Assembly: GCF_003367195.1 (NCBI RefSeq) | Contig: NZ_QRGO01000001.1 | Location: 2,404,501-2,468,500, forward strand | DNA from: Undibacter mobilis | Lineage (GTDB): Bacteria; Pseudomonadota; Alphaproteobacteria; Rhizobiales; Xanthobacteraceae | Direction of reading: 5' to 3' | Length of the DNA: 64,000 bases | Part shown: positions 17,339-26,224 of the stretch, piece by piece | Layout of the letters: every line of letters begins with the position of its first letter | How positions within the stretch are numbered: the stretch's first letter is position 1 | Made by a program: the position numbers and the translations under genes | Notes under the pieces: generated by a model | Databases searched by the model: none | Told to the model about the DNA's origin: nothing | What the model saw: only the letters and a program-made list of their open reading frames with translations

Positions 17339-18465
17339 CGGACGGTCTCTGCGAGCAGTTTTCTATAGAGCGCGACAATCTCTCGGCCGATGCGCGCGCT
17401 GGAGAATTCTTCCACGGTGATGCGGCGGCTCTCGGCGGCGAAGCGATGGCGCAAGTCGTCGTCTTTCATCAGTGTTTCGACGGCGTCGGCGAGTGCTGCG
17501 GCAGCGTCCACCGGCACCAGCAGCGCGTTGATGTTTTGCCGTGCTATCTCGCGGCAACCGGGCACGTCGGTTGCGATCAGTGCGCGGCCGCAGGCGGCGG
17601 CCTCCAACAGGCTCTTCGGTAGGCCTTCGCGACGCGACGGCAGTGCGCCGACATGCGCCTGCTCCCACACCGATACGATGTCGCTGACATGTCCCATGAC
17701 GACGAGGTTAGGTCGGTGGCGCCAGCCTTCAATGACACTATCGGGGATCGAGGCCGGATTGGACGGGTCGGGTGTGCCGGCAAGCAGCAGGCGCACTGCG
17801 ACGCCGCGTTCGGCCAGTATCTCGTGTGCGCGAACCAGCGGCCGCACGCCCTTGTCGTCGAGCAGGCGACCGACGAAGGCGACAGTAAACAGGCCGGCGG
17901 GTTCGGGCAGCGGTTTCAGTTCGTCGACATCGATGCCCGAGCCGGGAATGAGTGCGATCCTGTCCGCCGTCACACCAAGATCGAGCGCAGCCTGCCGATC
18001 GTCGGGGTTCTGCACCAGCACGGCGGTGGCCGGGCGGTTAAGCAGCCAGCGCATCAGCGGAGCGGCGACGGTGCGGATGGCGCGCGCCTTGGCGGTCATC
18101 GAAGTGAAGGCAAAGCCCAACCCGGCGAAGGCGTTCAGTTTCGCCATCGGCAGGCCGAGGGCGGCAATGGATCCAAGCACCGAGGGTACCAGCGCAACAT
18201 GGTGCACGAGGTCTGGCTTGATCCGGCGGTACAGCGCTCGAACCTCGCGAACGGTCGCGAGCAGGGTGAAAGGATTGAGGCTGCCGCGTCGCCATCCCAC
18301 CGGGTGCAGTTCGAAGCCCTCGGCGCGGATGCGGTCGCCATCACGGCCGACGCGGGTGGCGACATGGACGGCCAAGCCGGCGGCCTTCGCCGCCCGCGCC
18401 ATCGGCAGGCGATGCGAGACGAAGTACCAGTCTTCGGAAACGAGGTAGAGGATCGTTTGCGCCAT
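17335..18465 (-). CDS. Glycosyltransferase family 4
   Basis: The 376-residue protein has a GT-B fold. The N-terminal half begins MAQTILYLVSEDWYFVSHR. The C-terminal GT4 domain has VAFVGRLLDDKGVRPLVRAH, ALPSRREGLPKSLLEAAACGR, and the E-x7-E motif in that last segment. The group resembles the WbpH/RfaG-like transferases that add the second sugar after a WecA-type enzyme, which is the next gene and overlaps by four bases. ATG 18465 was chosen because the conserved strand begins right after it. No clear Shine-Dalgarno is seen. Confidence 0.88.
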   Translation of the reverse strand: MAQTILYLVSEDWYFVSHRLPMARAAKAAGLAVHVATRVGRDGDRIRAEGFELHPVGWRRGSLNPFTLLATVREVRALYRRIKPDLVHHVALVPSVLGSIAALGLPMAKLNAFAGLGFAFTSMTAKARAIRTVAAPLMRWLLNRPATAVLVQNPDDRQAALDLGVTADRIALIPGSGIDVDELKPLPEPAGLFTVAFVGRLLDDKGVRPLVRAHEILAERGVAVRLLLAGTPDPSNPASIPDSVIEGWRHRPNLVVMGHVSDIVSVWEQAHVGALPSRREGLPKSLLEAAACGRALIATDVPGCREIARQNINALLVPVDAAAALADAVETLMKDDDLRHRFAAESRRITVEEFSSARIGREIVALYRKLLAETVR

Positions 18466-18887
18466 CAAGGGGCCGGTTTTTCCGCTGCTGCCAGGTCGCG
18501 CGCAACCCATAGAGCACCCGGGGCCGGATTGAAATCGGCCCGGGGTCGCAGCGGCCGCCCTGTCCACTTATAAGACGTTGGCATCACAAAATTATTTCGG
18601 GCCGCCGGCTCTTGCAGGTGTCCGGGCGCGGTGCTGTACGGTGGATGGACGAGCCCGGCGGCACCCGCCACTTTGCGACCATGTTGCGAAAAGGCCGAAA
18701 CTGAGCTTGGAGTGCTGCCACGCGCCGCTGGCGCATGGCCTCGCAGCCACGGTCGAGTGGTATCTTGCCAGCGAATCGTGGTGGCTGCTGCTGCGGAACG
18801 GCGCCTAGGGGTGACGAAACGCGGCGGCGATACGGCTAATGGGACGACGGGCTGTTCTTGTCCGCATGGCGTTGAAGGGATCGATCT
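18466..18887. other. Intergenic gap between divergent polysaccharide operons
   Basis: 422 bases separate the minus-strand GT4 gene and the plus-strand epimerase gene. I see no convincing coding frame. A locally AT-rich patch (around 18565-18597, containing CTTATAAG and AAAATTATTT) could hold promoters for either side, but no clean -35/-10 pair stands out. Confidence 0.5.
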
Positions 18888-19916
18888 GTGGCTGCACCTG
18901 AGAAGCAACCTATCCTGGTCACCGGCGCAGCCGGCTTTATCGGCTTTCATGTCGCGACCGCGCTGCTGAAGGAAGGTCGCGTTGTCATCGGAGTCGACAA
19001 TCTGACGCCCTACTACGACGTGAAGCTGAAGGAGGCGCGGCTTGCGGAGCTCCAGAAGCACAACGGGTTTTCGTTTGTCAGGCTCGATCTCGCCGATCGC
19101 CAGGCGACCGCGGACCTGTTTGCGCAGTACAAATTCCCGCACGTCGTGCATCTCGCCGCTCAGGCTGGCGTGCGTTACTCGCTGATCGATCCTCAGGCTT
19201 ATGTCGATTCGAACCTGATCGGTTTCGTCAATGTTCTGGAGGGCTGCCGGCACAATGGCTGCCAGCATCTACTCTACGCTTCATCATCGTCGGTCTACGG
19301 CAGCAACACGCACATGCCGTTCTCGGTCCACGACAATGTCGACCATCCGCTCAGCCTCTATGGCGCCTCGAAGAAGGCCAACGAGCTGATGGCGCATTCT
19401 TATTCTCATCTGTTCAAGCTGCCGACGACAGGCCTGCGCTTCTTTACAGTTTATGGCCCGTGGGGCCGGCCGGACATGGCGATGTGGATTTTCGCTTCCG
19501 CTATTCTCTCGGGCAAGCCGATCAAACTATTCAACCACGGCAAGATGCGGCGCGACTTCACCTATGTCGACGACGTCGTCGAGTCGATCGTGCGGCTGGC
19601 GGCGCGGCCGGCGGTAGGCGATCCGGACTGGTCAGGCGACAAACCAGATCCCGGTTCGAGCAGCGCGCCCTGGCGGGTTTACAATATCGGGAACAACAAT
19701 CCGGTGGACCTGCTCGATGTCGTCGAACTGCTCGAGAAGTCGATTGGCAAGAAGGCAGTTCGCGAACTGGAACCGATGCAGCCGGGCGACGTGCCGGCGA
19801 CCTATGCCGATGTCGACGCGTTGATGCAAGAAGTCGGCTTCAAGCCGTCGACGCCGATCGGAGACGGTATTGCGCGCTTCATTGCCTGGTACCGGGCCTA
19901 TAACGGCCTAAAGTAG
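18888..19916 (+). CDS. UDP-glucuronate 4-epimerase
   Basis: The 342-residue SDR epimerase has ILVTGAAGFIGFHVA at the N-terminus, the NLTPYYDVKLKEARL segment and HLAAQAGVRYSL that characterise UDP-GlcA 4-epimerases (LspL/Cap1J group), YASSSSVYG, catalytic YGASK, and the GPWGRPDMA signature. It produces UDP-galacturonate for capsule, LPS or O-chain. The start is GTG at 18888 with AAGGGA about 8 bases upstream, and no ATG precedes the Rossmann strand. Galacturonate is a known LPS component in Hyphomicrobiales, which fits the locus. Confidence 0.9.
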   Translation: MAAPEKQPILVTGAAGFIGFHVATALLKEGRVVIGVDNLTPYYDVKLKEARLAELQKHNGFSFVRLDLADRQATADLFAQYKFPHVVHLAAQAGVRYSLIDPQAYVDSNLIGFVNVLEGCRHNGCQHLLYASSSSVYGSNTHMPFSVHDNVDHPLSLYGASKKANELMAHSYSHLFKLPTTGLRFFTVYGPWGRPDMAMWIFASAILSGKPIKLFNHGKMRRDFTYVDDVVESIVRLAARPAVGDPDWSGDKPDPGSSSAPWRVYNIGNNNPVDLLDVVELLEKSIGKKAVRELEPMQPGDVPATYADVDALMQEVGFKPSTPIGDGIARFIAWYRAYNGLK

Positions 19917-19984
19917 CCCCGGCGCCAAACGGAATGTGGCGGGAACGCCGGTCGGGGCGGCCGGATTTTCCTACAGCTGCCGGT

Positions 19985-20013
19985 TTGGACAGGGCGGCAT
20001 TTTCACTTAGTAT
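19985..20013 (+). promoter_or_regulatory. Predicted sigma-70 promoter of the transaldolase gene
   Basis: TTGGAC (19985-19990) and TAGTAT (20008-20013) are separated by 17 bases. A start of transcription near 20020 would leave the in-frame GTG at 20020 unusable and supports translation from ATG 20044. Confidence 0.5.
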
Positions 20014-20043
20014 GGCGTTGTGCCAAGGACAGAAGAAATTGCC

Positions 20044-20796
20044 ATGACCGTCAAGAGCCTCGCCGATCTCAAAATCAAGCTGTTCACCGACGGTGCCGAC
20101 AAGGCGCAGATCGTCGAAATGGCGAAGCAGCCCTGGATCGCGGGCTTCACTACCAATCCGTCGCTGCTTAAGAAAGCCGGCGTGAGCGATTACGAGGCCT
20201 ATGGCCGCGACGTCGTTGCCGCGGTGCCGGACCGTCACATCTCCTTCGAGGTGTTTTCCGACGACATTCCGGAAATGGTGGCCCAAGGACGCGCGATCGC
20301 GACTTGGGGCAAGAACGTCTACGTCAAGCTGCCGGTGACGACGACGCGGGGCGAGACGCTGTACGATGCCGTCCGCACGTTGTCTCGCGATGGCGTCAAC
20401 ATCAACTTTACGGCGATTTTCACGCAGGAGCAGGTGGCGCGCGCGGTCGAGGCGCTCGATGGCGGCGCGCCGTCATGCGTGTCGGTCTTTGCCGGCCGCC
20501 TCGCCGATTTTGGCTACGACTACCGGCCGCTGATGCAGGACGCGATCACCCGCGCGCGTGCCACAAAAACCATCGAGATCATCTGGGCCTCAACGCGCGA
20601 GGCGTACAATGTCGTCGAAGCCGATGACATGGGCTGCCACATCATCACGGCGCCGGCCGATGTGCTTAAGAAACTGCCGGCGCTGGGCAGCAAGACGCCG
20701 GCTGAATTGTCACTCGGCGCCGTGCAGGCGTTTCGCGAGGATGCGCTGTCGGCGGGTCTGAAGATGACGGTGCCGGCCAGCCACGCTGCTGAATAG
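20044..20796 (+). CDS. Transaldolase family protein (fructose-6-phosphate aldolase-like)
   Basis: The 250-residue (beta/alpha)8 barrel protein is of the short transaldolase class. It shows IKLFTDGADK, GFTTNPSLLKKAG with the conserved Asn-Pro-Ser, YVKLPVTTTRGE with the Schiff-base lysine, and INFTAIFTQEQ. It may act as transaldolase, shuttling dihydroxyacetone between fructose-6-P and sedoheptulose-7-P, or as a sugar aldolase. Sedoheptulose-7-P is the precursor of ADP-heptose, which the upstream hldDE genes use. ATG 20044 was chosen over GTG 20020 because of the promoter position and an AGAAGAA site upstream. Confidence 0.88.
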   Translation: MTVKSLADLKIKLFTDGADKAQIVEMAKQPWIAGFTTNPSLLKKAGVSDYEAYGRDVVAAVPDRHISFEVFSDDIPEMVAQGRAIATWGKNVYVKLPVTTTRGETLYDAVRTLSRDGVNINFTAIFTQEQVARAVEALDGGAPSCVSVFAGRLADFGYDYRPLMQDAITRARATKTIEIIWASTREAYNVVEADDMGCHIITAPADVLKKLPALGSKTPAELSLGAVQAFREDALSAGLKMTVPASHAAE

Positions 20797-20831
20797 AGGA
20801 CGCCCGAGCTTCAAGGTTCGGGCTCGGCGCC

Positions 20832-22019
20832 ATGGCCGCCTTTCCAAGCAAAAGGTCTGATCGCCTTATATTCGTGGCGATTGCCGGCCTTGCGGTTCTC
20901 GTACGTATCGTCGCATCGAGACTGATTCCTGATCAAAGCCATCTGCTGATCGATGTCATCGACTACCGAGAGTCCGCGACCGCGCTGTTCAAGTTCGGCT
21001 ACATGGTCAATTGGTACCAGATGCCGCTTTATCCGCTGCTCATCGGTCTTGCGGGTCCTGGAGCCGGGCAACTCGCGGCGGATATCCTTCTTTCGGTAGT
21101 ACTGACGTGGTCGGTAGGTTCGCTGACCTTCGAGATATTTGCTGATCGCAGCGCCGCGTTTCTGGCAGCGATAGCTGCGGCGTGCTATCCGCCACTAATC
21201 TTCATATCGGTCGTCGGTCTTTCCGAGCCGCTGTTCATTGCGCTAGTCTTCCTCGCCTTCCTTAACTGGTACCGCGGTTCGTTCACCTTCGCGGCTGTTT
21301 TTTCCGTGCTTGCGATACTAACGCGACCGGTCTTCGATCTGTTCGCGCCGTGCCTCGTGCTGCTCTTCGCGATCGTCGTTCACCGGCAATCGCTGCGGCA
21401 AGCGTCGTTCAGGCTTCTCACCTACGTCTTGATCTATTGCGCAATTATGACACCGTGGTGGATATCGAACTATCACGCGTATGGCCAGTTCGTGCGCCTC
21501 ACAGCGGGCGGGGGCACCGCGCTCTATGCAGGCAACAATCCGCTCAATCGAACGGGTGGTGGCAATCTGTATGAAGACTACGACCTGAAGGGATTCGTGC
21601 ACTTGCAAGATCGGGTCGAGCGCGACAGGGCGTTGACACGCGCAGCAGTCGAATTCATCGTCGATAATCCGGGGCGCTTTCTCGAATTGGCCTGGCTCAA
21701 ATTCGTACGCATCTGGCGGCCGTGGCCGGTGAATGCGGGATACAGCAGTTTCGGTGTGCTTGTTGCTACGGCGGGGTCATTTCTGCCGGTGCTCATTTTG
21801 GGCGTCGTCGGCATTTTCCTGAAGCGGCGCATGGTCAGGCGACTAAGTCCGATCTATCTTTTCGCGCTTGGCTATACCGCTGTGCATATGGTGGTCGTCG
21901 GCACCATTCGGTACAGGCTGCCGCTTGAACCTTTCCTGATCATCTTCGCTGCCGTGGCCGTCAGCGAAATCTGGGGAATCCTTGTGCGCCCCCAGCGCAG
22001 AGAACCTGTAACGCACTGA
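20832..22019 (+). CDS. Membrane glycosyltransferase of the PMT/ArnT (GT39-like) superfamily
   Basis: The 395-residue protein has about ten hydrophobic segments. A first periplasmic loop contains VIDYRESATALF and WYQMPLYPLLIG, equivalent to the acidic D/E motif and the P-x-Y-P segment of PMT/RgtA-like enzymes. A long hydrophilic loop of about residues 215-275 follows (GGTALYAGNNPLNRTGGG). These transferases use polyprenyl-phosphate sugars to decorate lipid A, core or O-chain on the periplasmic side. The substrate is not visible. It starts 36 bases after the transaldolase stop, so it is probably in the same transcript. Confidence 0.75.
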   Translation: MAAFPSKRSDRLIFVAIAGLAVLVRIVASRLIPDQSHLLIDVIDYRESATALFKFGYMVNWYQMPLYPLLIGLAGPGAGQLAADILLSVVLTWSVGSLTFEIFADRSAAFLAAIAAACYPPLIFISVVGLSEPLFIALVFLAFLNWYRGSFTFAAVFSVLAILTRPVFDLFAPCLVLLFAIVVHRQSLRQASFRLLTYVLIYCAIMTPWWISNYHAYGQFVRLTAGGGTALYAGNNPLNRTGGGNLYEDYDLKGFVHLQDRVERDRALTRAAVEFIVDNPGRFLELAWLKFVRIWRPWPVNAGYSSFGVLVATAGSFLPVLILGVVGIFLKRRMVRRLSPIYLFALGYTAVHMVVVGTIRYRLPLEPFLIIFAAVAVSEIWGILVRPQRREPVTH

Positions 22020-22124
22020 ATCAAAACGTGTTCGCCGCATTTCACAGGTGCGGTCGCCAGCCATGGACCACCGTGCTAGGGGGACGCGGGGTTTAAAGGC
22101 AAGGCTGAGGATCGGCGTTCGGCG

Positions 22125-23114
22125 ATGACACAGGCATCAACAATCAACTTGCGGCCGCTGCGCGTCGGTGTCGTCGGCGTGGGCGTCATGGGCAGCAATC
22201 ACGCGCGCGTTCTCGCCGGCCTGCCGGGTGCGGAGCTTGCCGGCGTTGCCGATCCGGACGCCAAGCAGGCCGAATTCGTTGCGCGCGCCCTGAACTGCGC
22301 CGCGGTGCCCGACATCGAGGGCCTGCTCGGGCTCGGTGTCGATGCCATCACTATCGCGGCGCCGACGCATCTGCACCGTGAGGTGGCGCTGGCGGCGATT
22401 GCGCGCGGCGTACATGTGCTGGTCGAAAAGCCCATCGCCTCGACCGTGGAGGAGGGCCGCGAGATCATCGATGCGGCGCGCCATGCCGGCGTGACGCTGA
22501 TGGTCGGCCATGTCGAGCGTTTCAATCCGGCCGTCGAAGCTATCAAGGATGCGATCCGCGGCGAGGACATTCTCTCTATCGCCATCACGCGCGTCGGGCC
22601 GTTCCCGCCGCGCATGTCGAATGTCGGCGTCGTTATCGATCTTGCAGTTCACGATATCGATCTGATCCGCTGGTTCACCGATTCCGACATCATCGAAGTG
22701 CAGCCGCAGCTTTCCAGCGCGGTGGCCGAGCGCGAGGACATCGCGCTCCTGCAGTTCCGCACCGCTTCCGGCGTGCTGGCGCACATCAACACCAATTGGC
22801 TCACCCCTTTCAAAGCGCGCAACGTCACGGTGGCGACCCGCCGCAAATATGTGATGGGCGATCTGCTCACCCGTCAGGTCACCGAATGTTTCGGATTCCA
22901 GCCTGACGGCAGCTATTCGATGCGTCATTTGTCGGTCGGCCATGCCGAGCCGCTGCGTTCGGAACTGCTCGCCTTCCTGCAGGCGATCAATACCGGGACG
23001 CCGCCGGCTGTTACCGGCGAGCAGGGCGTGGCCAGCCTAGAGATTGCTATCCAGTGCCTGACCACGAGCAGCCACCAGCCGGCTGTAGCGCGCCGCGCCA
23101 GTGTCGTGGTTTAG
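22125..23114 (+). CDS. Gfo/Idh/MocA family oxidoreductase, probable nucleotide-sugar 3-dehydrogenase
   Basis: The 329-residue protein has an N-terminal Rossmann domain (VGVVGVGVMGSNHARVL near residue 13) and the EKPIAST lysine-proline motif near residue 102. Its C-terminal substrate domain contains GHVERFNPAVEA and VHDIDLIRW. The GHVERFNP segment is typical of WlbA/WbpB-type UDP-N-acetylglucosaminuronate 3-dehydrogenases. The next gene, 24 bases on, is a DegT aminotransferase, which is the usual partner for making a 3-amino sugar. ATG 22125 fits the conserved N-terminus. Confidence 0.85.
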   Translation: MTQASTINLRPLRVGVVGVGVMGSNHARVLAGLPGAELAGVADPDAKQAEFVARALNCAAVPDIEGLLGLGVDAITIAAPTHLHREVALAAIARGVHVLVEKPIASTVEEGREIIDAARHAGVTLMVGHVERFNPAVEAIKDAIRGEDILSIAITRVGPFPPRMSNVGVVIDLAVHDIDLIRWFTDSDIIEVQPQLSSAVAEREDIALLQFRTASGVLAHINTNWLTPFKARNVTVATRRKYVMGDLLTRQVTECFGFQPDGSYSMRHLSVGHAEPLRSELLAFLQAINTGTPPAVTGEQGVASLEIAIQCLTTSSHQPAVARRASVVV

Positions 23115-23138
23115 TTCGACAAACAAACGGTCTTCTTC

Positions 23139-24290
23139 ATGAATCTTCGCGCCGAACCGCCGACCATTCCCTTCATTGACCTTGCCGCGCAGCGGCGGCG
23201 GCTGGGCAGTGCGATCGACGAGGCGGTGCTGAAGGTGGTGAACAGCTGCCAGTTCATCCTCGGACCGGAGGTGCGCGAATTCGAAGCGCAACTCGCGACC
23301 TTTGCTGGCACGAAGCACGCAGTGTCCTGCGCCAGCGGCACCGATGCGCTGGTCTTGCCGCTGCGGGCCATGGGCATCGGCCCGGGCGATGCGGTCATCT
23401 GTCCGTCTTTTACATTCTGCGCGACCGCCGAGGTCGTGGCATTGGTCGGCGCGACGCCGGTGTATGTCGATGTCGACCCGGTCACCTTCAACATGAATCC
23501 GGATCATATTGCCGGAGCGGTTGAAACCGCGCGCGAGCTTGGCCTCAAGCCGAAAGCCGTCATCCCGGTCGATCTGTTTGGCCAGGCGGCGGAGCACGGG
23601 CCGATCGCCGCGGCGGCCAAGGCGTATGATCTGTTTGTCATTGACGACGCCGCCCAGGGGTTTGGCGCCACCTATAACAATCGCCGGATCGGCGCCTTCG
23701 GTCACGTCACTGCGACCAGCTTCTTTCCGGCCAAGCCGCTCGGTTGTTATGGCGATGGCGGCGCGGCGCTGACCGACGACGATAACCTCGCCGATCTGAT
23801 GCGGAGCGTGCGCGTCCACGGCGCGGGCAGCGACCGCTACGACAATGTCCGCATCGGACTGACCTCGCGTCTCGATACGATCCAGGCTGCGGTGCTGATC
23901 GAGAAGCTCAAGATCTTCCCCGACGAGATCGACGCTCGCGAACGGATCGCGCGCCGATACAATGAGGCCCTGCGCGACGTCGTTACTGTGCCGGTGGTGC
24001 CGGCCGGTATGTCGTCGGTGTGGGCGCAGTATACAATTCGTCTCAAGCCCGGCAGGCGCGACGCCTTCGCGGCCGCGCTCAAGGCCGAGGGCATCCCGAC
24101 CGCGATCTATTATCCGATCCCGCTGCACCGCCAGCAGGCCTACAAGCAATATCCGGTTGGCAAGGGCGGGGTCGCGGTGAGTGAGGTGCTGGCGCAGGAA
24201 GTGATCAGTCTGCCGATGCACGCCTATCTCGACGAGCCGACGCAGGACCGCATCATCGATGCGGTGCGTCGTGCCGTGAAGGCCGGCTGA
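23139..24290 (+). CDS. DegT/DnrJ/EryC1/StrS family nucleotide-sugar aminotransferase
   Basis: The 383-residue PLP enzyme has IPFIDLAAQRRRL at the N-terminus, the aspartate of IDDAAQGFGA around residue 170, and the Schiff-base Lys199 in SFFPAKPLGCYGDGGA. The C-terminal region has IYYPIPLHRQQAY. The motif set resembles WbpE/WlbC, which aminates a 3-keto-UDP-sugar made by a WlbA/WbpB dehydrogenase, here the preceding gene. The product would be a 3-amino or 2,3-diamino uronic sugar for the O-chain. The acetyltransferase that usually follows (WbpD/WlbB) is not in the window. Confidence 0.9.
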   Translation: MNLRAEPPTIPFIDLAAQRRRLGSAIDEAVLKVVNSCQFILGPEVREFEAQLATFAGTKHAVSCASGTDALVLPLRAMGIGPGDAVICPSFTFCATAEVVALVGATPVYVDVDPVTFNMNPDHIAGAVETARELGLKPKAVIPVDLFGQAAEHGPIAAAAKAYDLFVIDDAAQGFGATYNNRRIGAFGHVTATSFFPAKPLGCYGDGGAALTDDDNLADLMRSVRVHGAGSDRYDNVRIGLTSRLDTIQAAVLIEKLKIFPDEIDARERIARRYNEALRDVVTVPVVPAGMSSVWAQYTIRLKPGRRDAFAAALKAEGIPTAIYYPIPLHRQQAYKQYPVGKGGVAVSEVLAQEVISLPMHAYLDEPTQDRIIDAVRRAVKAG

Positions 24291-24526
24291 CGGCCGCACC
24301 CGGGCGGGTGAAGTACCGATCCCCCTGAGGAGGGGCGTCGGGGTTCCCGACCAAGACCTCTTGGCGAGCGGGATTGGGGGGCTGACCGCCGGGTCTTGAT
24401 TCGGCCGCACCCCCGGCCGAGCCTGGCTTTGGCATTGCCCGCCGGGGGCTTATGGTGGGGGCCGGATTCGGCCTCTTTCCCGGTCGGCCAGTATTACACG
24501 CGCTCCGTACGGATCCCTATCAGCCG

Positions 24527-26059
24527 ATGATCAAATCGTTTCTCACGGTCGGCGGCTACACGCTCCTGTCGCGCGTCACCGGCTTCATCCGCGATATCAT
24601 CATGGCCGCGGTGCTCGGCGCCGGGCCCGTGGCCGACGCCTTCTTCGTTGCCTTTCGGCTGCCCAATCATTTTCGCGCTATCTTCGCCGAAGGCGCATTC
24701 AATGCCGCTTTCGTGCCGGCCTATGCCAAAGTGCGCGAGCAGGGTGGGGCGGAGCGCGCGGCGCGCTTTGCCGACCAGATATTCACCATCCTCTTGGCCT
24801 CGCAGATCGTACTGCTGGCGCTGGCGCTGCTCTTCACGCCGCAGGCCATCGAACTTCTGGCCCCGGGCTTCCGCGACGAGCCGATGCGTTACGCGCTGGC
24901 GGTCGATCTCACGCGCATCACTTTTCCCTATCTTCTTCTGATCACGCTGGTGACGCTCTATGGCGGCATCCTCAACGCATTGCAGCGCTTTGCCGCCGCC
25001 GCCGCTGCGCCGATTCTGCTTAATTTCTCGCTGATCGTCGCGCTGCTGCTGGCGATTTACTTTCCGACGCCGGGCCACGCCGCGGCCTGGGGTGTGGCCA
25101 TTTCCGGCGTGCTGCAGGCGCTGCTGGTCGGCGGCGACGCCTTCCGCCAAGGACTGTTGGCACGGCTGACACGGCCGCGTTGGGGCGTCGACGTCAAACA
25201 GTTCTTCCGCGCGCTGGCCCCCGCCACGGTCGGCTCGGCCGGTGTGCAGCTTGCGCTGTTTGCCGACACCATCATCGCCAGCTTCCTTCCGGCGGGCGCC
25301 ATTTCTGCTCTCTATTACGCCGACCGCCTTAATCAACTGCCGATCGGCGTTATCGGCATTGCCATCGGCACCGTGGTACTGCCGGAAATGTCGCGGCGTC
25401 TCGCCGCCGGCGACGATGCGGGCGCCGCGCATGCGCAGAACCGGGCCTTTGAATTTACGCTGCTGCTGGCGATGCCGTGCCTTGCCGCCTTCATCGCCAT
25501 TCCGGATCTGATCATGCGCGCGCTGTTCGTGCGCGGTGCCTTTACAACGGCGGACGCGGCTGCGGCCGGCGCGACGCTGGCGGCCTATTCGGTCGGTCTG
25601 CTGCCGTTCCTCCTGATCCGCAGCGCGGTCGCGACTTTCTTCGCGCGTGGCGACACCGCGACGCCGGTGAAGGCCTCGCTCACCGCCGCGGCGGTTAATA
25701 TCGGCTTCAAGGTTTTGCTGATGGGCCCGCTGGCGCAGGTCGGCCTCGCCCTGGCCACCGCGATCGGGGCCTGGATCAACCTGCTGCTTGTGGTGTGGTT
25801 GGCGCACCGTGCCGATCACGCCCGCGTCGACGGGCGGCTCAGACAGTCGGCGCTGAAGTTCGCCGTCGTCGGTGCAGTGATGACGGCGATGCTGTGGCTT
25901 TGTGCCGCGCCGCTTGAGCAGTTTTTCCATGGCTGGCGGGGAAGCGCGCTGCTGACGCTGGCCGTGCTCGGCCTGCTCTGCGCCATGCTTTATGCCGCGA
26001 CAATTCTGGCGCTGTTCGGGCGGGCCTGGTTCGCGGGCTTCCGCGGCGCCCGCAAGTAG
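24527..26059 (+). CDS. murJ: Lipid II flippase MurJ (MviN)
   Basis: The 510-residue membrane protein has about 14 hydrophobic segments. It begins MIKSFLTVGGYTLLSRVTGF, the MurJ N-terminus, with RDIIMAAVLGAGPVADAFFVAFRLPNHFR, the MOP-superfamily signature region, next. It moves lipid-linked peptidoglycan precursors across the inner membrane. ATG 24527 is used. The in-frame ATG at 24452 would add 25 residues without similarity. In a polysaccharide locus a Wzx-like role is possible, but the motif set and length are those of MurJ. Confidence 0.93.
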   Translation: MIKSFLTVGGYTLLSRVTGFIRDIIMAAVLGAGPVADAFFVAFRLPNHFRAIFAEGAFNAAFVPAYAKVREQGGAERAARFADQIFTILLASQIVLLALALLFTPQAIELLAPGFRDEPMRYALAVDLTRITFPYLLLITLVTLYGGILNALQRFAAAAAAPILLNFSLIVALLLAIYFPTPGHAAAWGVAISGVLQALLVGGDAFRQGLLARLTRPRWGVDVKQFFRALAPATVGSAGVQLALFADTIIASFLPAGAISALYYADRLNQLPIGVIGIAIGTVVLPEMSRRLAAGDDAGAAHAQNRAFEFTLLLAMPCLAAFIAIPDLIMRALFVRGAFTTADAAAAGATLAAYSVGLLPFLLIRSAVATFFARGDTATPVKASLTAAAVNIGFKVLLMGPLAQVGLALATAIGAWINLLLVVWLAHRADHARVDGRLRQSALKFAVVGAVMTAMLWLCAAPLEQFFHGWRGSALLTLAVLGLLCAMLYAATILALFGRAWFAGFRGARK

Positions 26060-26224
26060 TCATTGCCGGCGATATAGCAAGGCACTAGCCGAGGATTTCG
26101 CCGTTGCCGTGTCGGATCGGCCACGGTGGACATCGCATTGCGGTGCCGCTATTCAAAAAGACCTTCCGATTGCCGGCTATGGTCCGATATGCACACATTC
26201 GACCGCGCTATTTCTTGTTCCACG

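Noticed and set aside
18578..18969. Two plus-strand open frames in the gap before the UDP-glucuronate epimerase
   Set aside because: No ribosome site, no recognisable domain, and one runs into the epimerase in another frame.
24494..25930. 478-codon minus-strand frame over murJ
   Set aside because: Antisense shadow of a membrane protein; composition dominated by Arg, Gln and Gly.
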